Part shown: positions 9,140-18,355 of the stretch, piece by piece
How positions within the stretch are numbered: position 1 is the stretch's first letter
Layout of the letters: the number at the start of each line of letters is the position of its first letter
From: Actinopolymorpha pittospori
GTDB taxonomy: Bacteria; Actinomycetota; Actinomycetes; Propionibacteriales; Actinopolymorphaceae
DNA length: 64,000 nucleotides
Assembly (NCBI RefSeq): GCF_014873875.1
Contig: NZ_JADBEM010000001.1
Coordinates: 5,828,001-5,892,000 of the forward strand
Reading direction: 5' to 3'
Notes under the pieces: model-generated
The model's database searches: none
Seen by the model: the letters and a program-made list of their open reading frames with translations, nothing else
What the model was told of the DNA's origin: nothing
Program-made: the position numbers and the translations under genes

Positions 9140-10648
9140 TCATGACAGGCGGATCCGCGGATCCAGGTAGGCGTAGGCGATGTCCGCGATCATGTTGAAG
9201 ACGACGATGGCGGTGCCGGAGACCAGGAAGAACGCCATCACCGGGTTGGGGTCGACGTCCATGACACCGTTGCGGAACAACACACCCATGCCCTGCCAGC
9301 CGAAGACGTTCTCGGTGATGATGGCGCCGCCGACCACGCCGGCGAAGTCGAAGGCCATCAGCGTGGTGATCGGGATCAGCGCGTTGCGGAACGCGTGTCG
9401 GGTCACCACGCTGCGCTCGGTCAGGCCCTTGGACCGTGCCGTCCGAACGTAGTCCTGGTTCATGACCTCGAGCATGCTCGCGCGGGTGTAGCGCGTGTAG
9501 GTCGCGAAGGAGATGAGCAGCAGCGCCATGCTCGGCAGGGCAATGTGGCTCACCGCGTCCCAGGTGAGTTCCCAGAAGTCGCCGGTGAAGTTGGGGGTGC
9601 GGGCGCCGATCGTGGAGATCGGGCGGCCCAGGACGCGTTGGCTGTAGCCCTCGAACGCCTGGAAGAAGCGGTCGAGGAAGATCAGGCCGCCGGTGAACAG
9701 GCCGGTCAACACCGCGGCCGTGATTGCCTGACGGCGCAGCATTCCGCCGAACGCCATACCGAGCCCGATGCCCACCGCCACGGTGGCGAGAGCGAGTGCG
9801 CCGAACAGCGCCCAACTGGGATCGTCGAGAGCGGAGCCGAGCGCGAGCGAGGTCAGCGAACCCAACACAGCCGCGGCCACCGCCGCGTACAACGGGTCCC
9901 TGGTACGCAGGCCGGAGACGAGCGTGGTGATACCGACCGCACCGGCCAGTGACACGACCAGGATGACCCCGAAGCCGAGGCCGGGGTCGGCGAACCATCT
10001 GGTCGCGGACAGGTAGGTGAGGATCGCGGCGACGGACGCGGCGGCGACCGCGAACGCCATCGCCCGGCGCTTCAGATCACCGCCCAGGATGGCGCTCCAC
10101 GCCAGTCCGGCGACGGCCGTGACGCAGACGACGACGAGCACCGGGATGCGCGGGTCACGCAGCCAGTTGTTGAACTCGATCGCGGCGAACTGCTTGAGCA
10201 TGACCGCGACCCAGAAGGACGGCAGTGAGAAGAACAGGAACGATCCCAGTGTCACGGCGTAGTCGAAGCCGGTGTACTGCCGCAGCGCCGAGACGATGCC
10301 GACGATGATGCCCACGATCATCGCCAGAACGGTCGCGGCGATCACGAGTTGCAGGGTGGCGCTGACCGCCTGGCCGAGAAGCGTCGCCACGTCCTGTCCG
10401 GTCCGGGTGGCGCCGAGGTCGCCGCGCGCCAGCGAGGACAACCAGTGGAGGTACCGCAGTGGGACCGGCAGGTCGAGACGCATCAGCGCGGTGCGTTCGG
10501 CGATCTTCTGCGCCCGTTGCGGTGTCTGGTCCTGTCGCAGGTCTTCCAGGGGATCGCCGGACAGGGCGGTCAGGGTGTAGACGATGAACGTCGCTGCGAG
10601 GAGGACGCAGAAGGAGACGAGCAGCCTCCGTGCGATGAATACGGCCAC
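9140..10648 (-). CDS. Peptide/nickel ABC transporter permease (DppB/OppB type) with a large hydrophobic insertion
   Basis: Inner-membrane subunit. The start MAVFIARRLLVSF and first 150 residues match DppB, and residues from about 360 on contain the EAA coupling motif YVRTARSKGLTERSVVTRHAFRN and the usual C-terminus. Between them, at about residues 165-330 (bases 9659-10156), sits an extra block with roughly four to five additional hydrophobic segments, making the protein 502 residues against 310-340 normally. The insertion is in frame, high in Ala/Val/Leu and shows no stop or frameshift, so it appears to be a stable feature of this subfamily rather than damage. Confidence 0.9.
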   Translation of the reverse strand: MAVFIARRLLVSFCVLLAATFIVYTLTALSGDPLEDLRQDQTPQRAQKIAERTALMRLDLPVPLRYLHWLSSLARGDLGATRTGQDVATLLGQAVSATLQLVIAATVLAMIVGIIVGIVSALRQYTGFDYAVTLGSFLFFSLPSFWVAVMLKQFAAIEFNNWLRDPRIPVLVVVCVTAVAGLAWSAILGGDLKRRAMAFAVAAASVAAILTYLSATRWFADPGLGFGVILVVSLAGAVGITTLVSGLRTRDPLYAAVAAAVLGSLTSLALGSALDDPSWALFGALALATVAVGIGLGMAFGGMLRRQAITAAVLTGLFTGGLIFLDRFFQAFEGYSQRVLGRPISTIGARTPNFTGDFWELTWDAVSHIALPSMALLLISFATYTRYTRASMLEVMNQDYVRTARSKGLTERSVVTRHAFRNALIPITTLMAFDFAGVVGGAIITENVFGWQGMGVLFRNGVMDVDPNPVMAFFLVSGTAIVVFNMIADIAYAYLDPRIRLS

Positions 10649-10724
10649 GCTGAACCCCTCGTTCGATGAGTTCGCGGGACTGGGGCGGGCGTTGTGGTGG
10701 CCCGGGCCAGCCGTTCCGGCGTAG

Positions 10725-10754
10725 GCCGGGCGGGACCGATGGGTCCCGCCCGGC
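10725..10754 (-). terminator. Intercistronic hairpin between binding-protein and permease genes
   Basis: A perfect 13-bp stem (10725-10737 pairs with 10742-10754) with a 4-base loop lies in the 195-base gap after the substrate-binding protein gene and before the dppB-type permease. No T-run follows on the minus strand. A partial terminator or RNA-stabilising hairpin here would explain higher expression of the binding protein than of the permeases, a common design in ABC import operons. Confidence 0.6.
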
Positions 10755-10843
10755 TGGTGCTGTCGGTGCGTCGGAGCCTTCGAAGCTGGAGCGTGTCCGA
10801 GGTCTGTGTCCGCTGAGGTCCTGCTCGGCTCAGCGGGCAGGAT

Positions 10844-12595
10844 CTAGGCCGCCGACCACTGGTCCATGTTCCAGGTGATGGATGCCTGCGAGGGGTTCGG
10901 CTGGACGTTCTTCAACGTGTCGGTGTAGGCCGACAGGCCCGGCTGGGAGTAGAGCGGGATGGTCGCCAGGTCGTCCCAGAGGATCTTCTCGATCTGGGCG
11001 ATCAGCTGCGTCTTCTCGTCCGGGTCGGTCGAGCGGTTGAGGTCGGCGATGAGGGTGTCGACCTGCTTGTTGGAGTAGCAGCCGTTGTTGTTGCCCTTGC
11101 CCGACGGTGTGCAGGCGGTCGGCGTACGGAACGTCGAGGCCCAGCCACTGACCAGCGACGAACCCGACCAGCCGAACAGCGCGACGTCGAACCGGCCGTT
11201 GGCGAGACCGCCGTCTGCCTCGAAGAAGTTGGCGGCGCCCTGGTCGACGATCTTGAAGCCGGCCTTGCCACAGGAGTCGGCGATCAGCTCGACGACCTGG
11301 CTACGGCGCGGGTTGGGCGTGTTGTAGCCGATCCGGACCGTGAGCCCGGTGTGGCCGGTCGCGGCGAGCTGGGCCTTGGCGGCAGGCACGTCGGCCTTGG
11401 CGTACTTCTCCGCACCGCTGCCCGCGACGACGTCGGCGTAGATCGGGTCGAACGGAGCCACATTGCGGACGTCCATCGGCTTGGCGTCCGGCTTCTGCGG
11501 CTTGATCAGGTTGTCGACGATCAGGTCGCGGGGCACGCACTTGGCGAACGCCTCACGGACCGCCTTGTCCTGGAACGGGCCCGACCGGAAGTTGAAGTCG
11601 AGGTGGTCGTAGAGGTACTGGTCGCCGGTGACGACCTTCACGCCCTGCGCGGACTCGAGCTGGTTGAGCAGGTCCGGGTTGGACTGCGGCTCGATGATGT
11701 TGACCTCGCCGTTCTGCAGCGCCTGAACCTGTTCGTCCTGGGCGATGAAACGGATGACGACGGTCTGCGCCGCGGGCGGCTTTCCCCAGTACTTGTCGTT
11801 GGCGACCAGCGTGATCGACTGGCCGGCGTCCCACTTGCTCAGCTTGTAGGGGCCCGAGGACGGAATGACGGAGGCGTCGGGAAGCCTGCCCGGCTCCATC
11901 ACCCAACCCTTGCTGTAGAAGGCGGCGGCCTTGGCGAGCGCCTTCGCGTCCTTCGCCTTGACGGCGGTGATGAACTGCTCCTCGCTCAGGCCACCCTGCT
12001 TCTCCACGACCTGCGCGGGAAGCAGGCCGGTCGCGCCCGGCGCCACCGACTCCCAGTCGGCGAACGGCTCGGAGAACTTGAAGCTGAAGGTCTTGTCGCC
12101 CGCCGCGCAGTCGGGAACCTCGACGAGTTCCTTGCCGGTGGTGCCGGCCGTGGAGAACAGATCCTTGCCGACCTTGCCGGAGTTGGCGGCCCAGAAGAGC
12201 AGGATGTCGTCGCAGTCGATCGGCGTACCGTCGGACCACACGGCCTTGTCGTTGATGGTGTAGTCGACGGTGAGCGGGTCGTCGGAGGTCTTCTTGTAGG
12301 TGCCGAAGTCGGGGTTGGGGGTCACCGATCCGTCGGCGCCGAAATACCAGAATCCCGTCAACACCCGCTGTAACACGATGTTGTTTTTGCTGGCATTGTT
12401 TTCGGCTGTGTTGCCGTTGTAAGCGTCGATTTCTTGTTCGAAGGTGTGCGTGATGGTGACCGGCGCGGAGGTCTCGGGGCCTTTGGTGGTTGGCTCCTCC
12501 GAGGCGCCGCCGCCCTCTCCGGCACACGCGCTGAGCACGAGGGCCGCGCTCGTCGCAAGTCCGAGTAACGTGGTCAACCGCTGCTTAGTTCTCAC
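10844..12595 (-). CDS. ABC transporter substrate-binding lipoprotein, family 5 (peptide/nickel)
   Basis: Extracytoplasmic solute receptor of the dpp-type importer, 583 residues. Signal peptide residues 1-24 end in a lipobox (LVLSAC), so it is a lipoprotein anchored on the outer face of the membrane. The SBP_bac_5 fold is seen in the DDPLTVDYTINDKAVWSDGT and DGTPIDCDDILLFW segments typical of this family. GTG 12595 is chosen because GGAGGAG stands just upstream and the signal peptide then has normal length; an in-frame ATG 33 bases further up would give an acidic, atypical leader. Ligand unknown: peptide, sugar oligomer or nickel are all possible in this family. Confidence 0.93.
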   Translation of the reverse strand: MRTKQRLTTLLGLATSAALVLSACAGEGGGASEEPTTKGPETSAPVTITHTFEQEIDAYNGNTAENNASKNNIVLQRVLTGFWYFGADGSVTPNPDFGTYKKTSDDPLTVDYTINDKAVWSDGTPIDCDDILLFWAANSGKVGKDLFSTAGTTGKELVEVPDCAAGDKTFSFKFSEPFADWESVAPGATGLLPAQVVEKQGGLSEEQFITAVKAKDAKALAKAAAFYSKGWVMEPGRLPDASVIPSSGPYKLSKWDAGQSITLVANDKYWGKPPAAQTVVIRFIAQDEQVQALQNGEVNIIEPQSNPDLLNQLESAQGVKVVTGDQYLYDHLDFNFRSGPFQDKAVREAFAKCVPRDLIVDNLIKPQKPDAKPMDVRNVAPFDPIYADVVAGSGAEKYAKADVPAAKAQLAATGHTGLTVRIGYNTPNPRRSQVVELIADSCGKAGFKIVDQGAANFFEADGGLANGRFDVALFGWSGSSLVSGWASTFRTPTACTPSGKGNNNGCYSNKQVDTLIADLNRSTDPDEKTQLIAQIEKILWDDLATIPLYSQPGLSAYTDTLKNVQPNPSQASITWNMDQWSAA

Positions 12596-12833
12596 GACGT
12601 GGCTCCTCCGGTTTTCGGCCTCGGCCACAATGGGATGCCAAAGAAGATCATCAGCCCGCGTCGCGTGGCAAGTGGGTGCGTGCTGGTGTTATCGACCTGA
12701 GACCGGTGCCCTGGCACCGCTCGTCCGAGGTCTCCGGCGGCGGTGGGTCCGGCGAGGGCCCGGCTCGGCTCCGACGGCGCCGCCCCACCCCGCTGCCGTC
12801 GGTGCGGTCGGCGCTCGCCGTAGACTCCGGGGC

Positions 12834-14768
12834 ATGGCAGGACGGATCCGCGACGACGACATCGCGCTGGTCCGTGAGCGCACCCGGATCGACGAGGTCG
12901 TCTCCCAGTACGTCACGCTCCGGCCCGCCGGTGCCGGTTCGCTGAAGGGCCTGTGCCCCTTCCACGACGAGAAGTCCCCGTCGTTCAACGTGCGCCCCCA
13001 GGTCGGCGCGTTCCACTGCTTCGGCTGCGCCGAGGGCGGCGACGCGATCGCGTTCCTGCAGAAGATCGAGGGCATCGGATTCGTCGACGCCGTCGAGCGC
13101 CTCGCCGTGTCCGCCGGTGTCCAGCTCCGCTACGTCGATGGCGGGCAGCCCGAACGCAAGCAGTCGGGCAGCCGGGCTCGGCTGGTCGAGGCGCACAAGG
13201 CGGCCGCCACGTTCTACGCCGAGCAGCTGCACACCGCGGGTGACGCCGCGGCGGGCCGCACGTTCCTGGCCGAGCGCGGCTTCGACCGTGCCGCCGCGGA
13301 GACGTTCGGTGTCGGCTTCGCCCCGCGCGGTGGCAGCGCTCTGCTCTCTCACCTGCGCGGACGCGGATTCTCCGACGACGAGCTCGTCACCGCGGGCCTC
13401 GCCGCCAGCAGTGCGCGCGGGCGCTACGACCGCTTCCGCGGCCGGCTGGTCTGGCCGATCCGGGAGCTGTCCGGCGACGTCGTCGGCTTCGGTGCCCGCC
13501 GTCTCTTCGACGACGACCGGATCGACGCGAAGTACCTCAACACCCCCGAGTCGCCCATTTACCACAAGAGCCAGGTGCTGTACGGCGTCGACCTCGCGCG
13601 CCGCGAGATCGCGCGACGTTCCCAGGCGGTCGTGGTCGAGGGCTACACCGACGTGATGGCGGCCCACCTGTCCGGCGTGCCCACCGCGGTCGCCACCTGC
13701 GGTACGGCGTTCGGCGAGGACCACGCCCGGGTGCTGCGCCGGCTGCTGCTCGACCAGGACGAGTTCCGCGGCGAGGTGATCTTCACCTTCGACGGCGACG
13801 AGGCCGGCCAACGAGCGGCGCTGCGGGCGTTCGAGGGCGACCAGCAGTTCGTCTCGCAGACCTACGTCGCGGTCGAGCCAACCGGCCTCGACCCCTGTGA
13901 CCTGCGACTTCAACACGGCGAGGGCGCGGTCCGCGACCTGATCGCCCGCCGTATCCCGCTCTACCGCTTCGTCCTGGAGAACAAGTTGAAGCGGTTCGAC
14001 CTCGACCGGGCCGACGGCCGGGTCGACGCGCTCCGCTCCACCGCTCCACTGGTGGGGTCGGTCCGCGACCGGGCCAAGGTCAGCGCCTACGTCCGGGAGC
14101 TCGCCGGCATGCTCGGCATGGAGGTCGAGGAGGTCCGGGCCGAGGTCTACCGGGTCATCGGCGCGCCCGCGAAGGGCGGACCGGCCACCCGCAACGACCG
14201 CGGGTCGCTCCGGGGCCGCCCCGTGCCCGCCGGCCGGACCGCGCCGGCGTCCGGCGCCGCACCGACGTCCGGCACGCCGCTGCCCGACCCCGCCGACCAG
14301 GCCCTGATGACCGAGCGGGAGCTGCTCAAGCTCGTCGTCCAGTCGCCGACGCTGGCCGGACCGGCGTTCGACGCGTTGGAGGACGACGACTTCACCCATC
14401 CGGCCTACGTCGCGCTGCGCCAGGCGATGGAGGCGGCCGGTGGTGCCGGAACGTCCTCGGGTGGTGACGGATGGGTGTCGGCCCTCGGCGACAAGGCCGT
14501 CGACGAGACCGTGCGTGGTCTCGTGACGGCGCTCGCGGTCGAGCCGCTGCGCGCGGCCGGGCAGCCCGACGAGAGGTACGCCGGATCCCTGCTCGCCCGG
14601 GTCCAGGAGCTGGCCGTCGCCCGCCGGATCACCGACGTCAAGTCCCGCCTGCAGCGGATGAACCCGGTCGAGCAGACCGACACCTACAACAAGCTCTTCG
14701 GCGAGCTCGTCGGTCTCGAGCAGCACCGCCGGGCGCTGCGTGAGCGCGCCGTCGGCGGCCTGGCCTGA
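12834..14768 (+). CDS. dnaG: DNA primase
   Basis: Makes RNA primers at the replication fork. The 644-residue protein has the CHC2 zinc finger (Cys41, His44, Cys62, Cys65 in LCPFHDEKSPSF and FHCFGCAEGGD), the catalytic core, and a TOPRIM domain with VVVEGYTDVMA and IFTFDGDEAGQRAAL holding the metal-binding acidic residues. The C-terminal about 150 residues after a Pro/Gly/Ala-rich linker form the helicase-binding region. The ATG at 12834 starts MAGRIRDDDIALVRERT, the usual actinobacterial N-terminus; the open frame upstream is ignored. It is divergent from the binding-protein gene with 238 bases between. Confidence 0.97.
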   Translation: MAGRIRDDDIALVRERTRIDEVVSQYVTLRPAGAGSLKGLCPFHDEKSPSFNVRPQVGAFHCFGCAEGGDAIAFLQKIEGIGFVDAVERLAVSAGVQLRYVDGGQPERKQSGSRARLVEAHKAAATFYAEQLHTAGDAAAGRTFLAERGFDRAAAETFGVGFAPRGGSALLSHLRGRGFSDDELVTAGLAASSARGRYDRFRGRLVWPIRELSGDVVGFGARRLFDDDRIDAKYLNTPESPIYHKSQVLYGVDLARREIARRSQAVVVEGYTDVMAAHLSGVPTAVATCGTAFGEDHARVLRRLLLDQDEFRGEVIFTFDGDEAGQRAALRAFEGDQQFVSQTYVAVEPTGLDPCDLRLQHGEGAVRDLIARRIPLYRFVLENKLKRFDLDRADGRVDALRSTAPLVGSVRDRAKVSAYVRELAGMLGMEVEEVRAEVYRVIGAPAKGGPATRNDRGSLRGRPVPAGRTAPASGAAPTSGTPLPDPADQALMTERELLKLVVQSPTLAGPAFDALEDDDFTHPAYVALRQAMEAAGGAGTSSGGDGWVSALGDKAVDETVRGLVTALAVEPLRAAGQPDERYAGSLLARVQELAVARRITDVKSRLQRMNPVEQTDTYNKLFGELVGLEQHRRALRERAVGGLA

Positions 14769-14837
14769 CCCCTGCTCCGGTGACCGCCCAAGACCTCCCG
14801 GGCCGGCGTGTCCCCAGGAGCGGCTAGGTTTCTCAGC

Positions 14838-16223
14838 ATGCCGAAGGTCGCCGGAGTCGACTCCTCCACCCAGTCCTGCAAGATCGTCGTCACCGACGCT
14901 GACTCAGGAGAGGTGCTCGCGGAGCGCACCGCGGCCCATCCGGACGGCACCGAGTGTCCGCCGCAGGCCTGGTGGTCGGCCCTCCAGGAAGCCGGTGAGG
15001 GGCTGCTCGACGATGTTGCGGCCATCGGCGTGGCAGGCCAGCAGCACGGCATGGTGACGCTGGACGACAACGGTGAGGTGGTTCGGCCGGCGCTGTTGTG
15101 GAACGACACGCGTTCGGCGGACGCGGCCAGTCGGCTGGTCGAGCGGCTGGGTGCGGCCGCGTGGGCCGAGGCCGTCGGATCGGTGCCCCTCGCGAGCATG
15201 ACCGTCACCAAGGTCGCCTGGCTGGCCGAGCACGAGCCGGCCAACGCCGAGCGGGTCGCGCAGATCATGCTGCCGCACGACTACCTCACCTGGCAGCTCA
15301 CCGGCCTCCCGGCCGAGCCGGTGACCGACCGGGGCGACGCGTCGGGCACGGCGTACTGGTCGCCGGTGACGGGTGACTACCGCACCGACCTGCTCGAACT
15401 CGCGTTCGGTCGGACGCCTGGTCTGCCGCGCGTGCTCGGACCCGCGGAGGCCGCGGGGGAGACCGCGACGGGTGCGCTCGTCTCGGCGGGGACCGGCGAC
15501 AACATGGGCGCCGCCCTCGGGCTCGGCATCGAATCCGGCGACGTCGTCGTGTCGCTCGGCACCAGCGGCACGGTCTTCGCCGTCCACGACAAGCCGACGA
15601 CCGATCCGACCGGCATCGTGGCCGGCTTCGCCGACGCCACCGGCCGGTTCCTTCCGCTCGTCTGCACGCTCAACGCCGCCCGGGTGCTCAGCGCCACGGC
15701 GACCATGCTCGGTGTCGACCTCGCCGGTCTCGACCGGCTCGCGCTGTCCGCCACGGCGGGTGCCGGCGGCCTGGTCCTGCTCCCGTACCTCGACGGCGAA
15801 CGCACACCCAACCTCCCCGACGCGGCCGGGTCCCTGCACAACCTGCGTCGCGACGCCATGACGCCCGCCAACCTCGCCCGCGCCGCGGTGGAGGGCATGC
15901 TCTGCGGCCTCGCGGACGGCCTCGACGCGTTGCGCGAGCAGGGTGTCGTCGTACGCCGGGTCCTGCTGATCGGAGGCGCCGCCCGCTCCGAAGCCGTCCG
16001 TGCGGTGGCACCGACCGTCTTCGGGGCGCCGGTGACCGTCCCACCCTCCGCCGAGTACGTCGCCCTCGGGGCGGCTCGCCAGGCGGCGTGGGCGCTGGCC
16101 GGTGGATCCACCCCGCCGACGTGGAGCCTCGGCGAGGCGGTCCTTCGCGACGACGTGGACGTCGAGGCGGGCGAGCACGTGCGCGCCGCCTACGCGCGGG
16201 CCCGGATCGCCCTGCACGGCTGA
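14838..16223 (+). CDS. xylB: Xylulokinase
   Basis: FGGY-family sugar kinase that phosphorylates D-xylulose, 461 residues. Seen: N-terminal phosphate-binding VAGVDSSTQSCKIVV, substrate loop IGVAGQQHGMV with WNDTRSA, Asp in ITDRGDASGTAYW type motif (VTDRGDASGT), VSLGTSGTVFAV, and the C-terminal ATP-binding VLLIGGAARSEAVR. ATG 14838 gives the standard start; an in-frame GTG 30 bases earlier is less likely. It stands alone about 6.4 kb from xylose isomerase, separated by unrelated genes, so the xylose pathway is split over two loci in this genome. Confidence 0.93.
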   Translation: MPKVAGVDSSTQSCKIVVTDADSGEVLAERTAAHPDGTECPPQAWWSALQEAGEGLLDDVAAIGVAGQQHGMVTLDDNGEVVRPALLWNDTRSADAASRLVERLGAAAWAEAVGSVPLASMTVTKVAWLAEHEPANAERVAQIMLPHDYLTWQLTGLPAEPVTDRGDASGTAYWSPVTGDYRTDLLELAFGRTPGLPRVLGPAEAAGETATGALVSAGTGDNMGAALGLGIESGDVVVSLGTSGTVFAVHDKPTTDPTGIVAGFADATGRFLPLVCTLNAARVLSATATMLGVDLAGLDRLALSATAGAGGLVLLPYLDGERTPNLPDAAGSLHNLRRDAMTPANLARAAVEGMLCGLADGLDALREQGVVVRRVLLIGGAARSEAVRAVAPTVFGAPVTVPPSAEYVALGAARQAAWALAGGSTPPTWSLGEAVLRDDVDVEAGEHVRAAYARARIALHG

Positions 16224-16425
16224 CCCGATCGGCTGACCGGATCGCGGAGCCTGATTGCCTGGCCCGATTGCCTGGCCCGGGCGGCCGACACGCCGTCGAC
16301 CGCGGTGCCGGCGGAGCTTCGACGGGCACCAAGGTGAGATGTTTCCTCAGCACGGTCCAACAACGTGGAGCAACTCGGCGATTGGCGGAGCGTCCCCCGG
16401 GGAACGTGCACTTCGGGGAGGCACA

Positions 16426-16881
16426 ATGGTGATGAATTCCGCCGATGTAGGCGCACGTCGACGCCTGATCGTCATGCAACGGCTCCGCGAGCGGCGTCGA
16501 CGACTCGGGCTGACCCAGAAGCAGGTCGTCAGCCGACTGGGTCGTCTCGGCGTCCTGACCACGAACAAAGCACTGAGCAGCCTGGAACACGGTGCCGGAC
16601 TGGACGTGGCGAAGCTCCCTGAGCTCGCCCACGCCCTGGAGTGCACCGTGACGTATCTCCTGGGCATGACCTCAGACCCACGCAGCTGGGCTCCCGACAG
16701 TCCGGCCAGCGCACAGCAGCAGGCGGCGCGGGACCCGGCCGCCGCGACCAGACCGCGCGTGGCGGTCGGCTCTCGGGAAGGCTGGGCGCGACGCCCGGAC
16801 CTGGCCCACCGGCCGGCGAACACTCCGGCCGGCCTGGTCAACTCGCTGCCGCCCACAAGAAACCAACCGCCACACGCCTGA
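16426..16881 (+). CDS. XRE-family helix-turn-helix regulator (small)
   Basis: DNA-binding protein of 151 residues. An HTH_3-like domain spans about residues 12-85, with the recognition pattern RRRLGLTQKQVVSRLGRLG followed by a second half LSSLEHGAGLDVAKLPELAHAL and VTYLLGM, the last being the usual end of the XRE fold. The C-terminal 60 residues are Pro/Ala/Arg-rich and probably disordered. The ATG at 16426 has GGGGAG nine bases upstream. No obvious target; it stands between xylB and a lone ABC ATPase. Confidence 0.8.
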   Translation: MVMNSADVGARRRLIVMQRLRERRRRLGLTQKQVVSRLGRLGVLTTNKALSSLEHGAGLDVAKLPELAHALECTVTYLLGMTSDPRSWAPDSPASAQQQAARDPAAATRPRVAVGSREGWARRPDLAHRPANTPAGLVNSLPPTRNQPPHA

Positions 16882-17135
16882 GTGAGGTCGGTACGGCGAC
16901 CGCTGTCGTCGTACCGACCCCACCCACCCGACCGTCCTGGCCACCGCGGCCGGGACGGTTACGCGGATGCCCCGGTGTCCGCGCTCCTCGCGTGCCGGCA
17001 GGGCGGCCGAGGGTGCCGTCAGTGCCGTCGACGGGAGCAGTGCCGTGCGTGGCTTCTCGCTCGAGTGGTCGTCACGCCAGTGATCCATGCGCGGGTTGGC
17101 GGTCGCCAGCCCGTCGCCAGGAACGGAGATGGCCG

Positions 17136-18335
17136 GTGTTCCCAGATCGCACCGGAGCCCGCCGGCTCCCGCCCGCGCTGGTCTGTCGCGGTGTCGGTGT
17201 CCTCCATCGGGGCACCGCTGTCGTGCGTGACCTCGACCTCACGGTCGAGGCTGGAGAGATCGTCGCCCTGCTGGGTCCTTCGCGTGCGGGCAAGTCCACT
17301 CTGCTGCACGCCGTCGCCGGTCTGGTCGGTCTCTCGACGGGAGAGATCTGGCTGGCGGGACGTCCGGTCGCCAATCCGCAGGTCGGCCTGGCACCGGAGC
17401 GACGTCCGGTCGGGATGATGTTCCAGGACGACGCCCTGTGGCCGCATCTCGAGGTCATTGACACCGTGGCCCATCCCATCCGGCGTGAGGGCGTGCGCCC
17501 CGAGTCGGCCCGGGCCGAGGCGCTGCAGCTGCTGGAGTGGTTCGGCGTCGGTCACCTCGCCGGCCGCCGGCCGACGGATCTGTCGGTCGTCGAGCGGCGG
17601 TGGGTCGGACTCGCCCGGCTGCTGGCCCGGTCCGCGGAGATCCACCTCTACGACGAACCGTCCGCGCAGCTGGACACCCATCTACGGGTGCGCTTCCAGG
17701 CTCAGCTCGCCGCGCGGCAACGTGCCACGGGTACGGCCGCGCTCTATGCCACCCACGACTACGCGGAGGCGTTCACGGTCGCCGACCGGGTCGCGGTCCT
17801 CAGCGGAGGCCGGATCAGTCAGGTCGGCACACCGGCCGCGGTGTACGCCGAACCCGCCACGCTGGCCGTGGCCCGGCTCACCGGTCCCGCTTCGGTCGTC
17901 CGCGCCCGGGTCAGCGCGGGTTCGGGTGACGGACTCGACATCGAGGTCGGTGGTGTCCTGGCCTGCGTTCCCGGCGGTGCGGCCGGTCCGCTTCCGCGCG
18001 ACGAGCCCGCCCGGCTGCTGGTCCGGCCGGACTGGGCCCACCTGGGCGGCCCGTTCCAGGGACGGCTGCGCTCGGCCTGCTACCTCGGCCCACACACCGA
18101 CTATCTGCTCGAGGTCCCAGGCGGTGAGGTACTCGTCCGTGAGCCGGGCCCGCCCCTGCATCCCTCCGGCGCCACGCTGTCCTGGGGGCTGCGACGCACC
18201 TGGGCGCTGCCGGCCGAGGCAGGTGCCACGCCCGAACCAGGATCGGCGAAGCCGGTCGTCACCGGCCTCCTGGGCGGGGACGGTCGCCCGGCGCCGGCCA
18301 CGCGGGTTCCGCCCACCGACCTGACGCCCGCCTGA
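17136..18335 (+). CDS. ABC transporter ATPase-like protein with degenerate signature motif
   Basis: Nucleotide-binding subunit resembling iron/spermidine/sugar importer ATPases (FbpC/PotA/MalK class), 399 residues. Walker A is GPSRAGKST (residues 47-55), the Q-loop is MMFQDDALWPHL, Walker B is IHLYDEPSAQLD and the switch His is in LYATHDYAEAF. The ABC signature, normally LSGGQ, reads LSVVERRWVGLAR here. A C-terminal regulatory TOBE-like part follows from about residue 240. GTG 17136 with GGAG eight bases upstream gives a start at the nucleotide-binding fold. No permease or binding protein is adjacent, so it is an orphan that may serve a distant transporter or have lost transport function. Confidence 0.85.
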   Translation: MFPDRTGARRLPPALVCRGVGVLHRGTAVVRDLDLTVEAGEIVALLGPSRAGKSTLLHAVAGLVGLSTGEIWLAGRPVANPQVGLAPERRPVGMMFQDDALWPHLEVIDTVAHPIRREGVRPESARAEALQLLEWFGVGHLAGRRPTDLSVVERRWVGLARLLARSAEIHLYDEPSAQLDTHLRVRFQAQLAARQRATGTAALYATHDYAEAFTVADRVAVLSGGRISQVGTPAAVYAEPATLAVARLTGPASVVRARVSAGSGDGLDIEVGGVLACVPGGAAGPLPRDEPARLLVRPDWAHLGGPFQGRLRSACYLGPHTDYLLEVPGGEVLVREPGPPLHPSGATLSWGLRRTWALPAEAGATPEPGSAKPVVTGLLGGDGRPAPATRVPPTDLTPA

Positions 18336-18355
18336 GCGTCGCCGGCCGTTGCGGG

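Noticed and set aside
12651..14726. Long open frame antisense to the primase gene
   Set aside because: It is the mirror of high third-position GC in dnaG; its residue composition is random-like and no family pattern is visible.
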